Positions 34,478 through 42,072 of a DNA stretch of 64,000 nucleotides are shown here, piece after piece. The notes under the pieces were generated by a model. The model had not been told where the DNA came from and did not search any database. It saw only the letters and a program-made list of their open reading frames with translations. The translations under genes were made by a program, and so were the position numbers. The DNA comes from DASUAS01 sp963809795. GTDB lineage: Bacteria > Actinomycetota > Acidimicrobiia > IMCC26256 > DASPTH01. Within the stretch, counting starts at the first letter, position 1; each line of letters begins with the position of its first letter. The stretch lies in contig CAWELN010000019.1 in the NCBI GenBank assembly GCA_963809795.1, positions 1 through 64,000 of the forward strand, in the 5' to 3' direction.

Positions 34478-35092
34478 TCAGCGGTGGGCGCGGAGCTCCT
34501 CGAGCGGCACCGGCGGTCGGGGCCGGCCGACGTACGCCGGGTCGGGCACGCCCACGACGACCATCGCGTGCGGGAGCCACTCGGGGTCCAGGTCGAGCGC
34601 GTCGCGCGCGGCCTCGGGGCAGAAGATCGGCGCCGCCACCCAGCACGACGCGTACCCGCCCGCGGCGGCCGCGACCATGAGGTTCTCGACCGCGGCGCCG
34701 AGCGACAGGAGCGCCATGCCCCATTCGGCCCGGCGCCGGGTCTCGTCCGGGTAGCGGTCGAGCCCGTCCCACGTGAGGCAGCCGAGCACGACGGCCGGCG
34801 CGCCGGTGATCTTGGTGTGCGACGCGGCGACGAGCTCGTCGACGCGCGCCGGCGACACGCCGTCGCCGGTGAGGTCGTCGCGCCAGCGCTCGCCCATCCC
34901 GGTGGCGAGCTGCTGCTTGGCGTCGTCGGTGTCGACGACGACCCACCGCCACGGGCGGGAGTGGTGCGGCGCGGGCGCCGCGCACGCCGATTCGACGAAC
35001 CCGTCGAGGACGTCGCGCGGCACCGGGTCGGGGAGGAAGGCGCGGATCGACCGGCGCGCGGCCAGGAACGCGGGGACGCGTCCGGTGCTCAT
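34478..35092 (-). CDS. nitroreductase-family protein equivalent to the C-terminal domain of FbiB
   Basis: 204 residues. RRSIRAFLPDPVPRDVLDGFV, APAPHHSRPWRWVVVDT, GERWRDDLTGDGV, EWGMALLSLGAAVENLMVAA and GGYASCWVAAPIFCPEAARD follow the pattern of the FMN-binding C-terminal domain of mycobacterial FbiB. That domain reduces dehydro-F420 during coenzyme F420 synthesis (established). Here it is a separate protein encoded 10 bp after cofE, which carries the other half of FbiB. The order cofD, cofE, nitroreductase makes the same role very likely. Confidence 0.82.
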   Translation of the reverse strand: MSTGRVPAFLAARRSIRAFLPDPVPRDVLDGFVESACAAPAPHHSRPWRWVVVDTDDAKQQLATGMGERWRDDLTGDGVSPARVDELVAASHTKITGAPAVVLGCLTWDGLDRYPDETRRRAEWGMALLSLGAAVENLMVAAAAGGYASCWVAAPIFCPEAARDALDLDPEWLPHAMVVVGVPDPAYVGRPRPPVPLEELRAHR

Positions 35093-35102
35093 CGCCGAGG
35101 GC

Positions 35103-35813
35103 TCAACGGAAGAGGTCGTCGGCCGGGGCGCGCACGAGCTCCCGCGCGCTGCTCTCGCGCAACCACTCCGGGTCGAGACCGCGCACGATGGCGACCGGTA
35201 CGGCCGCCGACTTGCCCATCACCAGCTCCGCCGCGCCCGCCACCTCGTCGGCCACCGCCACCTCCGTGACCTGCAGCTCCCGGCCCCGTGCGTCGGTGGA
35301 GCCGCGCAGGTCGACGACCGCGGCCAGGCCCGCGACCCCGATGGCGACGTCGGTGAGGCCCTGGCGCCAGGGGCGCCCGAAGGTGTCGGAGATCACGACC
35401 GCGACCTCGACCCCCCGCGTGGCCCGGAGCGCGTCGCGGATGCGCCGGGCCGAGCGGTCGGAGTCGACGGGCAGCAGCGCGGCCCATCCCTCGTCGAGGT
35501 TCGAGAGGTCGACCCCCGCGTTGGCGCACACGAACCCGTGCGTGGTCTCGCTGATGATGAGGTCGCCGCGCCGTCGGAGGACGCGCACCGACTCCTGCTC
35601 GACCAGCGCCCGGCGGGCGGCGCGGTCGTCGGGATCGATCGGCACCAGTCGGCCCTCGGCCTTCGACACGATCTTCTGGGTGACGACGATGCAGTCGCCG
35701 TCGAGCAGGGGAGTGCCCTGGGCGACGGCGGCGTCGGCCAGCAGCGGCGCGAGCGCGTCGTCGGGGCGGATCTCGGGGATGCCGTGGATCGGGATCAGGG
35801 TGAGCGGCTGCAC
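35103..35813 (-). CDS. cofE: coenzyme F420-0:L-glutamate ligase
   Basis: 236 residues. TLIPIHGIPEIRPDDALAPLL, GDCIVVTQKIVSKAEGR, ESVRVLRRRGDLIISETTHGF, CANAGVDLSNLDEG, DSDRSARRIRDALR, VAVVISDTFGRPWRQGLTDVA, RGSTDARGRELQVTEVAVAD and ELVMGKSAAVPVAIVRGL are CofE signatures covering the GTP and metal sites. It adds gamma-linked glutamates to F420-0. In Mycobacterium this domain is the N-terminal half of FbiB; here it stands alone. It lies 14 bp downstream of cofD. Confidence 0.93.
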   Translation of the reverse strand: MQPLTLIPIHGIPEIRPDDALAPLLADAAVAQGTPLLDGDCIVVTQKIVSKAEGRLVPIDPDDRAARRALVEQESVRVLRRRGDLIISETTHGFVCANAGVDLSNLDEGWAALLPVDSDRSARRIRDALRATRGVEVAVVISDTFGRPWRQGLTDVAIGVAGLAAVVDLRGSTDARGRELQVTEVAVADEVAGAAELVMGKSAAVPVAIVRGLDPEWLRESSARELVRAPADDLFR

Positions 35814-35827
35814 GCGCGGGCGGTGGC

Positions 35828-36751
35828 TCAGGCGACGGCGGCGAGCGTGTCGCGGGCGAGCGCGGCCGCGACGCGCGCGTCGGTCATCAAGGTGTCGGCG
35901 GTGACGGCACGGACGCCGAGCGCCTCGATCTCGCCGACCCGCGCCGCGTCACCGGCGTCGATGACGAGCGTGCTGCAGAACTCGCGGTACTCGCGCGCCA
36001 CGCCCACGCACGAGACGTCGATCCCGAGGGGGCCCATCAGCCGGTCGGCCGGGCCCTTCACCGGCCGGCCCGCGATGATCGGGCTCACGCCGACGACGCG
36101 GTCGCGGCGGGAGACGAGCGCGTCGCGCACGCCGTCGACCGCCAGGATCGGTCCGATGGAGATGACCGGGTTGCTCGGGCAGACGAGCACGGTGTCGGCG
36201 GCGAGGATGGCGTCGATCACGCCGGGCGCGGCGACCGCGGCGTCGGCGCCCTCGAAGCGCACGGCCAGCACGGGTGGTTCGCACCGCTCGCGCACGAACC
36301 ACTCCTGCATCGCCAGCTCGCCCGCGGCCACGGTGATGCGGGTGGCGATGCGGCCGTCGGTCATGGGCACCAGGCGGGGGCCGAGGCCCCAGGCGGCGGT
36401 GATCTCGGCGGTGACCTCGCTCAGGGTGGCGCCCTCCCGCAGCCGCCGGGTGCGGAAGAGGTGGGTGGCGAGGTCGCGGTCGCCGAGCCGGAACCAGGTG
36501 TCCTCGCCGTAGCGGGCGAGGGCGTCGACGGTGGCGAACGTCTCGCCCGCCAGGCCCCACCCGGTGTCGGGGTTCTGGGCCCCGGCGAGGGTGTAGGTGA
36601 CCGAGTCGAGGTCGGGGCAGACGTAGAGGCCGTGGAACCAGTCGTCGTCGGCGGTGTTGACGACCACGGTGACGTCGGCGGGGTCGACGACCTGCACCAG
36701 CCCGCGGAGGAAGCGCGCCGCCCCCACCCCGCCCGCCAGCGCCGTGATCAT
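35828..36751 (-). CDS. cofD: 2-phospho-L-lactate transferase-type F420 biosynthesis enzyme
   Basis: 307 residues from ATG 36751. TALAGGVGAARFLRGLVQVV is the N-terminal phosphate-binding loop; VVVNTADDDWFHGLYVCPDLD, GWGLAGETFATVDAL, WFRLGDRDLATHLFRT, GATLSEVTAEI, VRFEGADAAVAAPGV and VLVCPSNPVISIGPILAV are CofD/FbiA motifs. It couples the phospho(enol)pyruvyl or lactyl guanosine donor to the deazaflavin Fo. The frame is open upstream to 36850, but this ATG is the family start, and AGCGTA at 36758-36763 (TACGCT on the coding strand) lies 6 nt before it. Confidence 0.93.
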   Translation of the reverse strand: MITALAGGVGAARFLRGLVQVVDPADVTVVVNTADDDWFHGLYVCPDLDSVTYTLAGAQNPDTGWGLAGETFATVDALARYGEDTWFRLGDRDLATHLFRTRRLREGATLSEVTAEITAAWGLGPRLVPMTDGRIATRITVAAGELAMQEWFVRERCEPPVLAVRFEGADAAVAAPGVIDAILAADTVLVCPSNPVISIGPILAVDGVRDALVSRRDRVVGVSPIIAGRPVKGPADRLMGPLGIDVSCVGVAREYREFCSTLVIDAGDAARVGEIEALGVRAVTADTLMTDARVAAALARDTLAAVA

Positions 36752-36757
36752 GCCGTG

Positions 36758-36763
36758 AGCGTA
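36758..36763 (-). promoter_or_regulatory. -10-like hexamer TACGCT of cofD
   Basis: Six nucleotides upstream of ATG 36751 on the minus strand. It forms a divergent pair with TACGCT at 36820 for the glycosyltransferase, in an 84-bp gap. Confidence 0.45.
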
Positions 36764-36819
36764 CCGGGCAGGGTCCGGGAGCAGCGGTTCCGTGCCCCCG
36801 TGCGGGAAGGGGTCGACGG

Positions 36820-36825
36820 TACGCT
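36820..36825 (+). promoter_or_regulatory. -10-like hexamer TACGCT of the large glycosyltransferase gene
   Basis: Ten nucleotides before ATG 36836 with no Shine-Dalgarno sequence in between. The same hexamer as for cofD on the other strand. Confidence 0.45.
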
Positions 36826-36835
36826 GGCGCCCCTG

Positions 36836-39800
36836 ATGAGCGCGTTCCAACCGCCGGATCCACCGGTCCCGGTGCCGGCCGAGGACGACCCGCTCGCCTT
36901 CGACGAGGACCCGGACCCGGCCACCGACGGGGAGGGTGACCAGCCCGACGACCAGCTCGACGGCGAACCCGACGAGGAGGTCCTCGCCCAGTACCCGCCG
37001 GTGGTGGCGGTGGTCGTCACCCGGAACCCGGGACCCTGGCTCGAGGACACCCTCGGCGGGCTCGCCGCCCAGGACTACGACGACCTCACCGTGCTCGTCG
37101 TCGACTGCGGCTCACAGGAGGACCCCACGCCGCGGGTCGCGGCCGTGCTCCCGCGCGCGTTCGTCCGCCGTCTCGACGAGAGCGCCGGCTTCGCCGCGGC
37201 CGCCAACGAGGCGCTGCACGCGGTGGAGGGCGCCACCTTCCTCCTCCTCTGCCACGACGACGTGGTGCTCGATCCCGACGCGGTGCGACTCATGGTCGAG
37301 GAGGGCTACCGCTCGAACGCGGGCATCCTCGGGCCCAAGCTGGTGAGCGCCGACAACCACGAGATCCTGTTGGAGGTCGGCCGGGCCATCGACCGCTTCG
37401 GGGCGCCGTACACCGGCATCGAACCCGGTGAGCTCGACCAGGAGCAGCACGACGGCGTGCGCGACGTCTTCTACGTCACCACCGCCGCGATGTTGGTGCG
37501 CACCGACCTGTTCGAGGAGCTCGGGGGCTTCGACCCCGCGACGTTCCCCGGTGCCGAGGACCTCGACCTCTGCTGGCGCGCCCGGCTCGCGGGTGCGCGC
37601 GTCCTGGTGGCGCCCGACGCGCGTGCGTCGCACCGGGAGGCGGCCGACGAGCGTGCGCTCGGCGACCGGCCCGACGAGTTCGCGCTCGCCCGCTCGCGCG
37701 TGCGGGTGCTGTTCACGTCGTACTCGCTGCGGCGCCTGCTCTGGCTGGTGCCGTTCGGGTTCGTGGTCGGGTTCATCGAGGCGCTCGGCGACCTGCTCAC
37801 CGGGCATCCGCGCCGGGCGCGGGCCGCCATCGGCAGCTGGTACTCCAACCTCCTGCACGTGCGCGCCCTGCAGCCGTCGCGCCGCCGCGCGCAACAGCTC
37901 CGGCGGGTGCACGACTCCGAGCTGCGCGAGCTGCAGGTCTCGAGCACCACCCGGCTCAGCGCGTTCCTCGCCCAGCACCTGCAGACCGACACCCGGCTCC
38001 GGTCCATCGGTGACGCGTCGCGCATCGCGGTCGACTCCGTGTCCGACGGCGTGCGCACGCCGGCCGCGATCGCGTTCCTCGGGTTCCTCGTGCTCGTCGC
38101 CATCGGCTCCCGCGGCATCGTCACCGGCGGGGTCCCGGCCATCGGCACCTTCGGTCACTGGCCGGGCGTCGGCGACCTGTTCGACAGCTTCGGGTCGGCG
38201 TGGCGCTACACGGGGCTCGGTTCCGCCTCGTCCGCTCCCGCCGCGGTCGCGCTCATCGGCGCGATGGGCACCGTGCTCCTGGGTGCGGTGGGGCTCGCGC
38301 AGACCCTCACCGTCGTGCTCGCGATCCCGCTCGGCGCGTTCGGCGCCTACCGGCTGGCGCGCCGCATCATCAACCTGCGCGGGCCCGCGCTCGCCGCCGG
38401 CCTCGCCTACGGCATCAACCCGGTGGCCCGCAACGCGATCGCGCAGGGCCGCCTGGGCCCGCTGGTGCTGTTCGCGCTGCTGCCGTTCCTGCTGCTGCGC
38501 ATCGTCCGCCTCGGCACGCGGGACGACGCCCGCAAGGGCCGGGTCCTGCGGCTGGCCGTCCTCGCGGCGTTGCTGGGGGCCTGGTACCCGGCCGGCCTCG
38601 GCCTGTTCGTGCTCGCCGCCGCGACCTTCGTGCTCGCGGTCCCGATCGCGGGCGCCGGCCGCATGGCGCTGCGCGGCTTCGGCATCGCGGTGGTCGCGGC
38701 CGTCGGGGGCATGGTGCTGCTGTTCCCGTGGCCGCTCGCGTACGCGCACACCGGCGTCGACAAGGCCGCCTTCGGGTTCGCGTTCCGACCCGACCTCGAC
38801 CTCTCCCAGATCCTCCGGTTCGACACCGGCCCGGCCAGCGCGGGCTGGATGATGTGGGGCCTGGTGGTCGCGGCGGCGGTGCCCCTGTTCGTCGCCACCG
38901 GCGATCGCCTGGCCTGGACCGCGCGCGGCTGGCTGCTGGCCCTGGTCGGCTGGGCGGTGGTGTGGGTCCCGGCGCGCTTCTTCCCCGACACGTCGGTGCT
39001 GCCGCCCGAGGCCGGCCTCACCCTCGCCGCGCTCGGCCTCGCCCTCTGCCTCGGCATCGCGGTGTCGGTGTTCGTCGACGGCATCCACTCGTTCAAGTTC
39101 GGGTGGCGCCAACCGGCGGTGATCCTGGGCGCGGTCGCGATCCTCCTGCCCGCGCTCGCGTTCACCGGCGATGTGTTCGACGGCCGGTGGGGCGCGCCGA
39201 CGAGCGACTGGACGAGCACGCTCGCGTTCACGCAGTCGCTCACCACCAAGGGCGACTTCCGCATGTTGTGGGTCGGCGACCCGACGGTGCTCCCGCTCGA
39301 TCCGGTCGTGCTGCGCGACGGCACCGGGTACACGCTCACCCGCAACGGCCCCGGTGACGTCACCGAGCAGTGGCGTGCCCCCGAGCACGACGCCGACCAC
39401 GTCGTCGACCGCGCCCTCGACCTCGCGACCGCGGGGCTCACCAACCGGCTCGGCCGCATGCTCGCACCCATGGGCGTGCGCTACGTCGTGGTGCCGAGCA
39501 CCCAGGGTCCCGGAGGCGGCGCGGCGACGTCGGTCCCACGCGCGGTGCGCACCGCGATGGCGCAGCAGCTCGACTTCGCCCAGCTGAGCTCGAGCGCGGG
39601 TCTGGTGCTCTATTCGAACCTCGCGTACGTCCCCATCCGTGCGTCCGTCCCCGGTCGCGTCCCGATCGACTCGCCGCGCCCCAACCGGGCCGCGCTCGGC
39701 GCCGACCTGGCCGGCGCGCAGCCGATCACGTCGGCGCCCGCCCGCGCCGGCACCGTGCTGTGGGGTGAGGCGTACGACTCCGAGTGGTCGGCGTCGTCCG

Positions 39801-40093
39801 GCGGCACGTCCCTGCGCCACCAGAAGGCGTTCGGCTGGGCCAACGGCTACCGCCTCGACACCCGGGGCCCGGTGACGATCACGTTCGACGCGCAATGGCA
39901 GCGCTGGGCGCTGCTCGCCGGCGCGCTCGTGCTGTGGATCCTCGTCGTGTGGCGCTGGCGTCGCACCCGCGTGCGGCGCGACCCGGTCGTGCGGGCGACC
40001 GACGTGCGTACCCGGCGCGAACGTCGGGAGCGTCGACCGGAGCCCGTCGACGACCTCCTCGACGACGACGCGTTCTGGTGGGAGCGGGTGTGA
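36836..40093 (+). CDS. large membrane glycosyltransferase: GT2 domain + polytopic membrane domain
   Basis: 1085 residues from ATG 36836. An acidic head (about 1-50) precedes a GT2 domain (55-300): VVAVVVTRNPGPWLEDTLGGL, TVLVVDCGSQEDP, SAGFAAAANEALHAV, LLLCHDDVVLDPDAV, VFYVTTAAMLVRTDLF and GAEDLDLCWRARLAGARVLV. From about 400 there are around a dozen membrane helices, then a long soluble region (DVTEQWRAPEHDADHVVDRAL, RMLAPMGVRYVVVPSTQ) and a final helix with a basic/acidic tail. I infer a cell-surface glycan enzyme; donor and acceptor are unknown. Its stop overlaps the DUF5719 start (GTGA), so the two are co-translated. Confidence 0.8.
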   Translation: MSAFQPPDPPVPVPAEDDPLAFDEDPDPATDGEGDQPDDQLDGEPDEEVLAQYPPVVAVVVTRNPGPWLEDTLGGLAAQDYDDLTVLVVDCGSQEDPTPRVAAVLPRAFVRRLDESAGFAAAANEALHAVEGATFLLLCHDDVVLDPDAVRLMVEEGYRSNAGILGPKLVSADNHEILLEVGRAIDRFGAPYTGIEPGELDQEQHDGVRDVFYVTTAAMLVRTDLFEELGGFDPATFPGAEDLDLCWRARLAGARVLVAPDARASHREAADERALGDRPDEFALARSRVRVLFTSYSLRRLLWLVPFGFVVGFIEALGDLLTGHPRRARAAIGSWYSNLLHVRALQPSRRRAQQLRRVHDSELRELQVSSTTRLSAFLAQHLQTDTRLRSIGDASRIAVDSVSDGVRTPAAIAFLGFLVLVAIGSRGIVTGGVPAIGTFGHWPGVGDLFDSFGSAWRYTGLGSASSAPAAVALIGAMGTVLLGAVGLAQTLTVVLAIPLGAFGAYRLARRIINLRGPALAAGLAYGINPVARNAIAQGRLGPLVLFALLPFLLLRIVRLGTRDDARKGRVLRLAVLAALLGAWYPAGLGLFVLAAATFVLAVPIAGAGRMALRGFGIAVVAAVGGMVLLFPWPLAYAHTGVDKAAFGFAFRPDLDLSQILRFDTGPASAGWMMWGLVVAAAVPLFVATGDRLAWTARGWLLALVGWAVVWVPARFFPDTSVLPPEAGLTLAALGLALCLGIAVSVFVDGIHSFKFGWRQPAVILGAVAILLPALAFTGDVFDGRWGAPTSDWTSTLAFTQSLTTKGDFRMLWVGDPTVLPLDPVVLRDGTGYTLTRNGPGDVTEQWRAPEHDADHVVDRALDLATAGLTNRLGRMLAPMGVRYVVVPSTQGPGGGAATSVPRAVRTAMAQQLDFAQLSSSAGLVLYSNLAYVPIRASVPGRVPIDSPRPNRAALGADLAGAQPITSAPARAGTVLWGEAYDSEWSASSGGTSLRHQKAFGWANGYRLDTRGPVTITFDAQWQRWALLAGALVLWILVVWRWRRTRVRRDPVVRATDVRTRRERRERRPEPVDDLLDDDAFWWERV

Positions 40094-41589
40094 GCGACCC
40101 CGCATCGACCCCCACCCCCCGTCGCACCCGCAAGGTGCGCCGCGGTCCGATCCTCCTCGTCGTCCTGGCCGCGGTCGTCGCCGCGGTCGTGGTGCAGCAG
40201 AGCGCGTCCTCGAGCGAGTCGACCGGTGTCGCGGCCGCGTCGCCGCTGGCGCGGACGGGCGTGAGCGTCCCGTCGCCCGACGTCGCGTCGAGCGCGTGGT
40301 ACTGCGCCGAGGGCACGTCGACGCCCGACGGCCGCGCCGACGAGACCGTCATCGTGGCGAGCGTCGCGCCGTCGACCGTCGACGCCACCATCACCGTGAT
40401 GCCGGGCGGCGACGGGGCACCGAAGTCACGGCACCTGCGCCTGGCACCGGGCGAGGAGACGCGCGTCAAGGTCGCCGACATCCTCGCCACCCCCGAACCC
40501 GGTGTGGTCGTCGAGACCACCGGCGGCCCGGCCGCGGTGTCGCACCAGCTCCAGCACGACGGCGACTTCGCGGTCGAGCCGTGCACCCGCGCCGCCGGTC
40601 CCGAGTGGTACTTCGCGTCCGGCACGACGGTGCCGGGGGCCGAGCACGACCTCGCGTTGTTCAACCCCTTCGGTGACGACGCCATCGTCGACGTCACCTT
40701 CCTCACCGACACCGGGGTGCAGCAGCCCGACGACCTGCAGGCCGTGGTCGTGCCCCGCCGCTCGCGCATCACGATCCCGGTGCAGAACGAAGTCCTGCGC
40801 CAGGAGCGCGTCGCCGCCCAGGTCCACGCCCGGGTCGGCCGGGTCGTCGCCGAGCAGAGCCAGATCTTCGACGGCACCGTCCCCGACCAGGGCCCGACCC
40901 GTGAGGGCATCGCGGTGTCGCTCGGCGCGCAGTCACCCGCCGGCACCTGGTGGTTCGCCGACGGCACCACCGACAACGGCGGCACCGCCTCGCTCTCGCT
41001 GGCCAACTTCGGCGACCACGACGCGCGCGTGCAGGTGCACGTCGTGCTGGCCTCGGACCAGACCCTGGACCCCCAGTCGATCACCGTGCCCGCGCGCGGC
41101 GTGATCGCGATGGAACCGACCACTCGGGTGCCGATCGGGACCGACTACGCGATCACCGTGACCACGCAGCCGATCGACGGCGTGCGTTCGCCGATCGTCG
41201 CCGAGGTCCTGGCGTCGTGGGCGCCGTCGTCGTCGACGACCGGCGTGGCGAGCACGCTGGGCTCGTCGGTCGCGGCGCGCCGCTGGGTCGTCCCGCAGCC
41301 CGACGTCGACGCCGACGCGTTCCTCACCGTGTTCGATCCCGGCCCCGACCCCGTGACCGCGGCGCTGCTGCCGGCGTCGTCGATCGACCGGCGCGTCGGG
41401 CCCACCAGCGAGCCCGAGCTCGCGGTCGGACCGGGCCAGGCGAAGATCCAGCAGGTGACGCTCGGCCGCGGTACCGACAGCGCCTGGGTGATCACCGCCG
41501 CCCATCCCGTCGTGGTCGGGCTCACGCTGCTCGGCGCCGACGGTGCGTCGCTCAGCTCGGCGATCCCCGACCCGTCGTACGGAGGATGA
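40090..41589 (+). CDS. DUF5719 family secreted/anchored protein
   Basis: 499 residues from GTG 40090. One N-terminal membrane helix (ILLVVLAAVVAAVVVQQS) and a Ser-rich linker precede an extracellular region built of beta-sandwich-like repeats: WYCAEGTSTPDGRADE, EWYFASGTTVPGAEHDLAL and WWFADGTTDNGGTASLSL recur with the pattern W(Y/W)FA(S/D)GT about every 110-150 residues. Family function is unknown. Translational coupling to the GT2 membrane enzyme and to the thioredoxin-like gene after it suggests an envelope-assembly module. The repeats resemble adhesin or carbohydrate-binding modules, but this is speculation. Confidence 0.8.
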   Translation: MSDPASTPTPRRTRKVRRGPILLVVLAAVVAAVVVQQSASSSESTGVAAASPLARTGVSVPSPDVASSAWYCAEGTSTPDGRADETVIVASVAPSTVDATITVMPGGDGAPKSRHLRLAPGEETRVKVADILATPEPGVVVETTGGPAAVSHQLQHDGDFAVEPCTRAAGPEWYFASGTTVPGAEHDLALFNPFGDDAIVDVTFLTDTGVQQPDDLQAVVVPRRSRITIPVQNEVLRQERVAAQVHARVGRVVAEQSQIFDGTVPDQGPTREGIAVSLGAQSPAGTWWFADGTTDNGGTASLSLANFGDHDARVQVHVVLASDQTLDPQSITVPARGVIAMEPTTRVPIGTDYAITVTTQPIDGVRSPIVAEVLASWAPSSSTTGVASTLGSSVAARRWVVPQPDVDADAFLTVFDPGPDPVTAALLPASSIDRRVGPTSEPELAVGPGQAKIQQVTLGRGTDSAWVITAAHPVVVGLTLLGADGASLSSAIPDPSYGG

Positions 41590-41596
41590 GGGCGCG

Positions 41597-42049
41597 GTGA
41601 CGGCACGCTTGGTGATCGCGGCGGTGATCCTGGTCGCGGTCGGCGCGCTGGCGTGGTACCTGCGTCGCCGGCCGCCCGACGCGCCGCCGCGCGACGTGTA
41701 CCCGGTGCCCATGCAGCTCGACCGGGCCGACTTCCCCCGTGGCGACGCCGCCTGGTTGGTGGCGCTGTTCTCGTCCGCCGCCTGCGACTCGTGCCAGGGT
41801 CTCGGCTCGAAGCTCGAGCCATTGGAATCGCCCGACGTCGCGGTGTGCGAGATCTCCGCCGAGTCGCGCGGCGACCTGCATCGCCGCTACGAGCTCGCCG
41901 CGATCCCCACGACCGTGATCGCCGACGACCAGGGCGTGGTGCGCCGCGCCTTCGTCGGCGCGTTCACCGCCACCGATCTCTGGGCGGCGGTCGCCGAGCT
42001 GCGCGCCCCGGGGAGCACCCCGGAACCCGGCCTCGGCGCGGTCTCGTAG
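41597..42049 (+). CDS. membrane-anchored thioredoxin-like protein
   Basis: 150 residues from GTG 41597, 7 bp after the DUF5719 stop. One helix (LVIAAVILVAVGALAWYL) then a thioredoxin fold: WLVALFSSAACDSCQGLGSKL holds the CxxC active site (CDSC), followed by VAVCEISAESRGDLHRRY, AAIPTTVIADDQGVVRRAFVG with the cis-Pro, and a terminal helix. It would sit outside the membrane and reduce or shuffle disulfides. Its coupling to DUF5719 hints that the partner needs disulfide handling; DUF5719 has at least two cysteines in its first half. Confidence 0.78.
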   Translation: MTARLVIAAVILVAVGALAWYLRRRPPDAPPRDVYPVPMQLDRADFPRGDAAWLVALFSSAACDSCQGLGSKLEPLESPDVAVCEISAESRGDLHRRYELAAIPTTVIADDQGVVRRAFVGAFTATDLWAAVAELRAPGSTPEPGLGAVS

Positions 42050-42051
42050 CG

Positions 42052-42072
42052 AGCGGGTCCGCGCGACCCGCT
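42052..42072. terminator. bidirectional hairpin between converging genes
   Basis: agcgggtc (42052-42059), loop cgcgc, gacccgct (42065-42072): a perfect 8-bp stem that fills the 21-bp gap between the thioredoxin-like gene and ftsH and extends one or two bases into the ftsH stop codon. It lacks a T-tract, as is common in high-G+C actinobacteria. Confidence 0.6.
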
